Below are positions 49,237-64,000 of a DNA stretch of 64,000 nucleotides, one piece after another; the stretch's first letter is position 1; each line of letters begins with the position of its first letter. The position numbers and the translations under genes are program-made. The notes below the pieces were generated by a model that was given only the letters and a program-made list of their open reading frames with translations, was not told the origin of the DNA and made no database searches. This DNA comes from Parapristionchus giblindavisi. Taxonomy: Eukaryota > Nematoda > Chromadorea > Rhabditida > Diplogasteridae. Location: positions 36,949 to 100,948 of the forward strand of contig CALSFV010000482.1 in assembly GCA_943737045.1 (NCBI GenBank), written 5' to 3'.

Positions 49237-52200
49237 TATTAAACTAATATAATAATAAAATATTAAACTAATATAATATTATCTACAGTACGGCGTGATC
49301 GGTCTGACCATCTTCCTGGTCGTATTCGGCCTCATCGGCATGTACCGCAACACGCTCGGTCTCGAGCTCTCCGACGTCCTCCCCGCCGACTCCGCCCCCG
49401 CTGCCTTCATGCAGGTACGGTAGATGTCCGCGTTCGGTATACGGTAGTAGGTATACAGTATATCTTCACACTGTGAGGGTATGAAAATGTATAGTACTCG
49501 ATGATTAGAGTTTTGAAATAGAGTACGGTATATGGTAGCAATTATTGATTTTAGTGCCGAATTTGGGTACGGTAGATTTTTTCAATCTCAGCGCTTGCGT
49601 ATGCGACGCTCTACGATACTTTCTTGTATGGTTAAAGCAATATCGATTAATTGATTCTCATACAGGCTCGTGAAAAGTACTTCTCCTTCTATCCCATGTT
49701 CTCCGTTCTGCGTGGTGGATCGATCGATATTCCGCATCAGCAGGCGCAAATCGATTCCTATCGATCGGATATAGGTACGGTAGCGAGATATTGATTGATT
49801 TCTCTCTAATTAATCTGCTGTAGCTCTGGAGCAAGTATATGGGTTGTTCTAGAGTAATATCAAAAGTTACGGTATTTTGATTATTACGGTATCTATTGGT
49901 TTATCGATTTCAGCCAAATCGAACTTCGTCATCAAGGGCAACAACGATCAGCCGCAAGAGTACTGGCTGAGTCTGATTCGAACCTGGCTGATATCCCTCG
50001 ACGGGGCTATGGACAAGGCGCTTGCGAGCGGTCTCATACTGGTAAGGCCCTCATCCCCCGATTTAATCGTTCCGATAGTGTACGGTGGATTCCACTACTC
50101 GTATTTATTGATTTTTTATTGATTTATTGATTTTGCAGCCCGGAGGCGTGTTCAACGACAGCGGCAGCAAGCCCGACCCGGAGATTGTGATCGCGCGCGC
50201 AATGTACTGCTCCGTGGGCAAGACGTGGAATTGCAGCGGACGGGTACGGTAGCTGTTGTTGCACTACAATAGTCGATCGTGAACTGACATTTTTTGTGAA
50301 ATTTCATGGGTTACGGTAGTTATTGATTGCAGATTGGCCACATTCGTCTCGTTGACAATGGCATCATCAATCCGGAGGGATTCTATAACTATGTCACCGG
50401 ATGGTACAATGTGGACAATATGATGTACTATGTGTCGCAGGTATTGATTGATTGATTTGTGGATTATCGATCGATATTGATTGTTGATCAATATTGATTG
50501 TCGGTCCCCGCTTCAAATTGCTGTACTGATAATAGTAACAAAAATGATAGTGAATGCTATTTACTTATATAATATTAACCGCCGCTCAAATTGATTTTCC
50601 TTCAATAAAACATATATTTACTATTTAAAGATGGGCACTCTATAAACAATGATTAATTGATTGATTGATTGATTGAAATATTGATTGGTTGAATCTCAGG
50701 CTGCCTTCATTCCGATCCCGCCCCAATGGGAGTACTCCCGCAACGATGTGGTCGTGCCTCCCGCCGAGCCTCTTCTCTACTCGCAGATTCCCTTCTACCT
50801 CACCGGTCTCACCACGACGCCCGTTATTGTCGACATGATCAATGTACGGTAGCGGAGTCTTTATCGCATCGTCAACTGACTTTATTCTTTATCTGTCTGG
50901 CCTGCCTCTACGATATTAGAGTGGATTTTCGATAGATTCGTCGCAAATTCTAGTGTGGTAGAGATTCTTTTTTGGCCTTGGCGACGGACATAGCAGATAT
51001 ATCCCATCCCCCGATGTGTTGTATTCAATGAATAAATTATTATTTTTATTATTATTATTATATTGTCCCTTTCAGGAGATTCGCGCGGTTTGCGATTCGT
51101 ACACAGACGCTGGATTGGACAATTTCCCCGAGGGATTGGCCTTCACCTTCTGGGAGCAGTATTTGACACTCAGGTACGCTTGTCTGATCTTTGATCTTTA
51201 CGATAATATTCGTATTTTTATACATTTCCCCCACTTTCTCTCGTCAAGTGTGTGTGTTATAGTCGATTGGCTGAATCATTGATCTATTAATCGATCAATA
51301 ATTCTGCGGTGAATGGATATTGATTTTCGAAATCAATCGATATTGTAATCCTACCGTAATCCTCTCAACTTCGATCAGATGGAATCTCTTCTTGGCCATT
51401 CTTATCATCGCCGCTGCCGTCTTTACCGTAATCGCCGTGCTCATCTTCAATCCCTACGCGGCAGCCATGGTACGGTAGATTGAATTGAGTATTGATTGAC
51501 AACATAATTTATTGATTTATATCTCTTCATTTCAGGTAATGGTGATAGTAGTGGTGACGACGATCGAACTGGGAGGATTCATGGGCATATTTGGAGTCAA
51601 GGTTGTGCAATTGATCTAGTTATTATAATTCCTGTCCTTATTACGTCTACCGTGATGGTGTAGCTTCCATGAGCAAAAAATCATGAATTCGTCATACATT
51701 TTTTAATATCATGCGTTAATTCTCGAAATATAGTGGGTTAATTTAGAAAATTCGTTATTTTTCGCCTAAAAATCGTCATTTTTAGCTTATATTCTTATCA
51801 AGTGGCTGAAAATGAGCTATAAATGTATATAGTGGGTTAATCCTCGCATTGCGAGGGTATGACAATGAGATTCATGCGTTTTTACTCCAAATGATCGATT
51901 ATTGATTGATTGATTGACTGATAATCATGATATTCCATCATTATCTATTACGTATATTGTCCTCTTTAAATTACCACATGCCTCGTTGCGCCTCGAGCGT
52001 AGATAAATAAATAAATAAATAATTGTAGATGAACCCAATCTCGGCGGTCACCCTCATCTGCGCCGTGGGTATCGGAGTCGAGTTCACCGCCCACGTAGTA
52101 CTCGCCTTCCTCACCTCACTCGGCAGCATCGAGACTCGGCTGCAGGTGGGAATATATTTATTTTATTCATTTAAATAATAATAATAATAAATACCTGAAA

Positions 52201-53348
52201 TAATATTTCTATTTATGTAGAGATTTTGGTTCTTCATTTCCTTGCACAGGCATTTATTGCTTGTGCGGTAGACTTTTTTGCTAAAAAATATCGATTTATT
52301 GATTTTATTGATTATTTGTTCAGTCGTGCCTCTTGCACATGTTCGTGCCGGTCTTCCACGGGGCCATCTCCACTCTACTCGGAATAGTCATGCTGGTGTT
52401 CACTGAGGTTGGTTCATTTATCGATAATCATTCATAAATCAATGCATTCACTAGTCAATCAGGCCTACCCTACAGTAATCACTGATCAATCGATAGTCGA
52501 TCAATCGATGAATAAATCAATATTCTAGTTTGACTTCGTCTTCACCTACTTCTTCGTCGTCATGTCGGTGCTCGTAGTCATCGGTATCTTCAACGGTCTC
52601 TGCCTTCTGCCCGTCCTCCTCACCTTCATCGGTCCCACCTGCGAGGTTTGATCTTTGATCTTTGACCTTTTAGTCTTTGGTCTTTTAATCTTCGAACTCT
52701 CTGTCTTAGCCACTCATATGCCTATATAAAAAGATGAGCTGCATAAAGCTTATCTTTTGCTCTCTGAGTGCCCGTCTCAATCGATGGTCTTTATTATCTG
52801 ACTTTTGATCTTTGATCTTTGATCTTTGATCTCTTATCTACAGTATATTCTTGTTCAGTTGACGCCGCGTGACGACCCCAACCGCCTGCCTGCGCCTCCT
52901 CCACTGCAGAAGAATCGCACACGACACCTCGAGCAGGGCAGTCTGCGAAGACGGAAAGGTATCGTAGTCCTCCCCCCATTCCTGACTTTCCGTACTGTTT
53001 GTCACAAGCCTGATTTTAACCGGGGTTACTGTAACTGTCAGGGCTTTTTTCACTGTGCAGTGCAGTAGATTACTACGATTTATGGGTCATCTGTAAGATT
53101 GAAACTAGAGTGTACTTGATTTTAGTAAATGATTTTCGTGAAATCAATAAAAAATCAATAAAATCAATGAATCAATCACTATGATTGCAGGCGACGACAT
53201 GGAGATGGAGATCTCTCCGTCCTCGTCCCTCTCGGGATCTGGGTCGAGTGAAGTCACCCCCTCATCCTCCCGTGACGGCCACTCCTTCCACGACTCTCTC
53301 TCCACCATCCCCGAGGACGGCGCCCAGGAGACGGTCAAGCGGCTCTAA
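30031..53348 (+). CDS. ptc: Patched-family 12-TM receptor/sterol transporter (ptc-1/ptc-3 type)
   Basis: Hedgehog-receptor family (RND fold) protein; nematode Patched proteins act in membrane and sterol functions. Coding exons: 30031-30093 or 32527-32631 (alternative starts), 32980-33102, 33698-33784, 33869-33974, 36202-36296, 36415-36516, 37742-37857, 38905-38951, 39725-39857, 40299-40383, 40659-40706, 41966-42061, 42619-42689, 42831-42886, 43229-43327, 43545-43678, 43911-44052, 44393-44462, 44525-44603, 46414-46581, 46916-47026, 47364-47444, 47528-47662, 48062-48156, 48229-48310, 48558-48731, 49289-49414, 49666-49774, 49914-50041, 50139-50243, 50333-50440, 50700-50843, 51076-51173, 51379-51469, 51536-51601, 52029-52145, 52324-52407, 52529-52645, 52859-52958, 53191-53348. 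Every phase fits; 1382/1396 aa, the usual size. Hallmarks: TM1 then ETDIVKLWVP, WITPIDCFWEG, the sterol-sensing domain (TM2-6) with charge-relay GIDD in TM4 (about 701-704), FWEQYLTLR before TM8, and VGIGVEF in TM10 (Glu about 1223). The C-tail is Ser-rich with no PPxY. ptc-1 versus ptc-3 is not resolved. Confidence 0.95.
30094..32526. other. patched region between alternative first exons
   Basis: Intron 1 of isoform A and outron of isoform B. Contains TC blocks (31180-31235, 31305-31380) and a 28-bp remnant of MITE family A termini (31664-31691). No further coding exon in a compatible phase was found. Confidence 0.5.
31664..31691. mobile_element. MITE family A terminal remnant
   Basis: CATACATTTGAGGGTATACA followed by AATGTATG joins the two outer ends with the interior deleted. 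Confidence 0.55.
32527..32631 (+). CDS. ptc: Patched alternative first coding exon B
   Basis: This exon encodes 35 residues beginning MSVSPIGEDN and ending in a strongly basic KKWRRRRRLQK that would be cytoplasmic. The donor is GTACGC, phase 0, joining 32980. An in-frame TGA lies upstream at about 32480, so this is a start exon and not an internal one. A nearby acceptor (ggatttatag before about 32452) would leave a short leader containing a five-codon upstream ORF (ATG GCG CAC AGC GTT TGA). Which start dominates cannot be told from sequence. Confidence 0.6.
33283..33474. mobile_element. MITE family A copy with 8-bp target duplication
   Basis: ATTTTTAC flanks both ends (33275-33282, 33475-33482). 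It lies in patched intron 2. Confidence 0.85.
34566..34746. mobile_element. MITE family A copy
   Basis: Both termini present (CATACATTTTCATACCCTCG, ACCGAAAATGTATG). Flanks ACTCTAAC / ACTCTGAG only partly match, suggesting an older insertion. Confidence 0.8.
35442..35513 (+). ncRNA. tRNA-like sequence with intact Pol III A and B boxes
   Basis: Seventy-two bases contain TGGCTTAGTGG (A box) and GGTTCGAATCC (B box) at tRNA spacing, and the D arm pairs. The acceptor strands (GCCGAGA and CCAGTGC) pair only at the ends, and the anticodon stem has mismatches, so a working tRNA is doubtful and no anticodon is assigned. It may be a tRNA-derived SINE head or a decayed tRNA. It lies inside patched intron 4, in the sense orientation. 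Confidence 0.45.
37086..37205. mobile_element. TTAA-flanked MITE family D, copy 1
   Basis: TTAA-AGGGAGCATTACCTC ... GAGGGAGGTTATGCTCCCT-TTAA, about 120 bp, in patched intron 6. A second copy is at 58368. TTAA on both sides would fit a piggyBac-like target, though the termini do not start with CC. Confidence 0.75.
38944..39724. other. patched intron 8 with (AAT)n tract
   Basis: The (AAT)n run at 39650-39713 ends eleven bases before the acceptor of exon 39725, with only ttgcttccag between. Confidence 0.8.
40995..41250. repeat. (TC)n tract in patched intron 11
   Basis: About 250 bp of CT repeats with CGCTATCTCTCT interruptions. A GA-rich stretch (41465-41580) follows in the same intron, so the transcript could fold on itself. 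Confidence 0.9.
42061..42345. repeat. 30-bp tandem array starting at a 5' splice site
   Basis: The unit is GTACGGTATCTCCCTGAGGA plus ATCAGGGGTG. Nine GTACGGTA units follow patched exon 41966-42061, and the first GTACGGTA is the splice donor itself. Confidence 0.9.
44639..45670. mobile_element. 1-kb fold-back element in patched intron 19
   Basis: The left arm (about 44639-45078, from ATATGAGGCCGTTTGCGTAA) and right arm (about 45234-45670, ending TTACGCAAACGGCCTCATAT) are near-perfect reverse complements of about 440 bp. The core (45079-45233) also shows weaker complementarity. No transposase frame is present. Confidence 0.9.
45905..46400. repeat. (AAT)n tracts in patched intron 19
   Basis: Two long AAT blocks (45910-45980, 46300-46398); the second ends about 15 bases before the acceptor of exon 46414. 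Confidence 0.9.
47034..47337. repeat. GATCTTTGATC/GATCGATCGAT tandem array in patched intron 21
   Basis: About 12-14 units of roughly 20-25 bp built from GATCTTTGATCTTTGATCGA with GATCGATGATC joints fill almost the whole intron between exons 47026 and 47364. Open frames on the minus strand are artefacts. Confidence 0.95.
47705..47840. mobile_element. 136-bp MITE-like element in patched intron 23
   Basis: Termini GGGGCACTACTTCAGAA / TTCTGAAGTAGTGCCC are about 16-bp perfect inverted repeats around an AT-rich core. Confidence 0.75.
49160..49233. repeat. (AAT)n microsatellite in patched intron 26
   Basis: About 24 AAT units upstream of exon 49289. Confidence 0.9.
51693..51868. mobile_element. 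diverged MITE family A copy
   Basis: Keeps CATACATTTTTTAATATC at the left, the CTCGAAATATAGTGGGTTAA interior and GCGAGGGTATGACAATGAG at the right. It lies in patched intron 35. A separate right-end fragment is at about 49464-49492 in intron 27. Confidence 0.65.
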
Positions 53349-54823
53349 GACCGGGAGCTACCTAGAGCTCTAAGACCAGAGAGCTACCCTAACCTTAACC
53401 CTCCCCCTAGCCCTAAGGCTAACCCTAACCACTAATGTCATAAGTACCAGCGACTTATCCTAATCCCAAATATATGCTAGCCATTGTTCCATTTTTGTTA
53501 GATAGATCTGCACGTTTCCCCCCTCTATTTCTGTGAATTTCCCAAAGATTAGTATTTTTTAAACATTTGATGTAAAATTAATCCATTTCCTGCTCCTGCT
53601 AACATAAGTTCAACTATTTTTATAGTCTGCTATCTTGCCGCTCCTTCCACTGATGCATATTAGTATAATTATTAGTTTTATAAACTGTATTTTGTAGTAT
53701 GTACTGTACTCTCTCCGTTGACATGTTTCCACTTTCGCAAACCATCTTGTAATACTTTCCTCCCCCACTCGTAGCTAACTTTCATTACTTTCATCACTAT
53801 TCCAGCCCAATATACTTACTATATGTACATCTCCCCCGCACTCATCGATATAGTACTTCCTACTCTGCACTAAATTGTAGAGAGGGACCTTGGTGTTCTT
53901 TAGCCCGCCCCTCCATTTTCCCTCCAGGCTGAGGCTTTTTTGTTATTGCTGTTGCTTGCTTGCCCTGTCTCCTAATTGACCATTTTTGTTACTACCGTAT
54001 TTTTTCCTATTTGTGATATACCGTACCTACTACACTACTACACCACAATTCGACTCTAGTCTTTTCCCCCTGCTTCCCTTCCTCTCTGACTCTTGCCTGA
54101 TCGGTGACTACCGTATACCCTCACATAATTATGATCTACCGTATCCCACACCACCACACCATACACACTACACCACTTCCTCGAATACGGGCCGTTTCAC
54201 TGCATTCTCTCTCTCGTCTGTTTCCTATCCCGATTGACTTGTGTCCTTTTCCATATCACACCAGACCGCGCCGACGTTTATCACATACACACACCACACA
54301 CCAGATAAGATCATAATATTATATTTGTGATAATTTGTGATATATACTTTTCATAATGTATTACTGCACATTATGTATTGCATTCGTAAAACGTCTTCTT
54401 CTTCTTTTTGTTGCTCAGAGCCGATGAATATATTGTACACTGACTATTATGATAAATGGTACAAAATGTTAGGGGATTATGCACAGATCGCATTGATTCT
54501 GACAGGTGCTGCCCTAGTCATTGATATTGACATTGAACAACTTTTTCAGCTATTGGGTGTTTCGTAGCTGGGTTGCCTTGAAATTCCTCCATTCCTAGCC
54601 CTACAGCCCTAGTCATAGCAATCTTGAAACATATTTGGTACAGGTTGGGGAATGATTGACTCGAGGAGAGAGTCGAACCCACGAGCGGGTTGGTCTATTC
54701 GTTGACTCAACTTCAGTGCAGTCAACATCAGTTGATGAGCCTTCTTCCGTACTCTAGACCTTGAAAGATTTCTACAAAATCGTATAGTATGGCTTGTTTC
54801 TACCGTATACTCAAGAAATAAAT
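53349..54823 (+). other. patched 3' UTR region
   Basis: Begins with short duplications (GAGCTACC, CTCTAAGACC) and a CCCTAACC-rich stretch (53381-53432). The only AATAAA found before the convergent gene is at 54817-54822, implying a 3' UTR of up to 1.5 kb unless a variant signal is used. Confidence 0.45.
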
Positions 54824-54829
54824 TTTATT
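54817..54829. terminator. overlapping convergent poly(A) signals
   Basis: AATAAA on the plus strand (54817-54822, patched side) and AATAAA on the minus strand (54829-54824, phosphatase side) lie one base apart in a near-palindrome AAATAAATTTTATTT. Both converging genes lack another clear hexamer nearby. Confidence 0.55.
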
Positions 54830-55261
54830 TAACATGTAAATACTTACATATATACAATAAGAGTGACTGTACTATCTGCAGTAGGACAAAAAGATGAGAG
54901 AATGAACGATTTCGAAGACAACAAAAAGTTAGTGGAGAAGTAACACGAGATGAGATGGGGAGACCCGTTGTGATGCGTAGTGAGAAGAAGTGGGGGAAAC
55001 GACAGAAAAGGGGCGGGGCGTGCGTGTAGGACTGAGTATGGTGTCGAATGTTGGGAAACAACAGAAAGAGGGCGGGGCTTCGAAAATATAAAACTAAAGG
55101 CAATAACTAACTGATCGAAAAGTTTGAACGGTGATGGATTTTGTCATAGGCAAGATAGCAGATAAAGAGAGACTAGGCGTTTATGAGAGAGTCGGAGCGT
55201 AAGAGAGTCCGACGAGAGCGTCGTGAAGAGACGGCCAGACAGTCAGACAAAATGGGCGTGG

Positions 55262-63350
<8,089 letters not shown>

Positions 63351-64000
63351 CTGGAACAGCGAGGATTACTGTAGGGTATACGGTAGCAGATATTGGGGAT
63401 TACGGTAGATTATACTTGGCATACGGTAGGTTCGCGTCATGATCATTAGGGCGACATTGTTCAGAATTCAAAGGTGTTTTTAAAGGGTGATTATCGATTT
63501 TTTTGACAAATCGGAGAATTTTCTACGTGCGCACGCGAAGGTATGCATGTCCAAAAGTAAATTGCGTGCGAGAAATGGGAATATCAGTATCTCTTGTTTT
63601 TCCACCCCTACTTCCACGTATTGAAATGTAATGGAAATAAAGTTGAAAGGTACTAGAGCTATTACACAAATCATGTTCCCAGTCCCTTTAGTTGGAAAAA
63701 AGGTCATACCGAAAAAATAGGTGGGAAAGGAAAATCATGCGTAATTCATGTCAGTTCGGAAAACCTCTTGATTTCGTGTTGGATGAACTCATCTTAGCAC
63801 CTTAATCGACCCTTTTCAGTCCTATCAATTCAGAGAATAAGTATAGTCGTGGTATCGTATTTATGTGTACTCCACTACTTATCTTATAATCAATCAACAA
63901 TTCTACTCTACTCTTTGTATCGCACAAAGGGAAACTCAGCGTCATATGAGAGACCCTCCCTCAATATATCTCACCCTGACCCCCCCCCCCAATCAATCAC
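63351..64000. other. phosphatase upstream intron to window edge
   Basis: The first visible exon starts with two bases of a split codon, so at least one more exon lies upstream. No candidate with a fitting donor was recognised here; the ectodomain exons are presumably beyond 64000. Confidence 0.5.

Noticed and set aside
54655..54730. Minus-strand tRNA-like sequence (GGGTTCGACTCT B-box-like)
   Set aside because: No proper A box or pairable acceptor stem; left unannotated.

Overview
The window is nuclear DNA from a small-genome invertebrate, most likely a nematode. The genes are cut into many short exons (about 50-180 nt), intergenic gaps are small, and three coding starts sit directly behind strong splice acceptors with no upstream donor, as expected for spliced-leader trans-splicing. 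The product set (Patched, an R3-like receptor tyrosine phosphatase, C2H2 zinc-finger protein) also fits. A diplogastrid such as Pristionchus is a guess from exon density and intron style. No bacterial, plasmid or CRISPR features are visible.

Layout. (1) <1..6415, minus: a C2H2/C2HC zinc-finger protein, open at both ends, with a 10-nt microexon. (2) 7554..9892, minus: a complete 255-aa coiled-coil, low-complexity, probably nuclear protein. (3) 11196..16836, plus: a type I membrane protein of about 416 aa, divergent from gene 2 across a 1.3-kb gap that holds a degenerate tRNA-Gly. (4) 16837..30030: gene-poor DNA with TC/GA tracts, minisatellites, MITE-like elements, a CRE palindrome and a near-perfect hairpin. 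(5) 30031..53348, plus: a Patched homologue with 40 coding exons per isoform and two alternative coding first exons. Every junction was placed by phase, giving 1382 or 1396 aa. (6) 55262..63350+, minus: the transmembrane and cytoplasmic part of a single-domain receptor tyrosine phosphatase. It converges on patched, and the two genes may share a back-to-back poly(A) signal near 54820. Its ectodomain lies beyond the right edge.

The most unusual content is non-coding. There are at least two families of about 190-bp inverted-repeat elements (CATACATTTTC... and CATAGGTGGGC...). Many copies have readable 8-9 bp target-site duplications, pointing to hAT-type non-autonomous transposons; one copy is nested in another. 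Introns show a recurrent GTACGGTA 5' splice-site sequence, once amplified into a tandem array, and a GATCTTTGATC repeat that often sits next to splice acceptors. Patched intron 19 contains a 1-kb fold-back element with arms of about 440 bp.

Patched and the R3 phosphatase are signalling and membrane proteins, but nothing here shows that they act together. I see no operon-like or cassette-like novel system. Gene models come from reading the sequence by eye, with exon phase as the consistency test.
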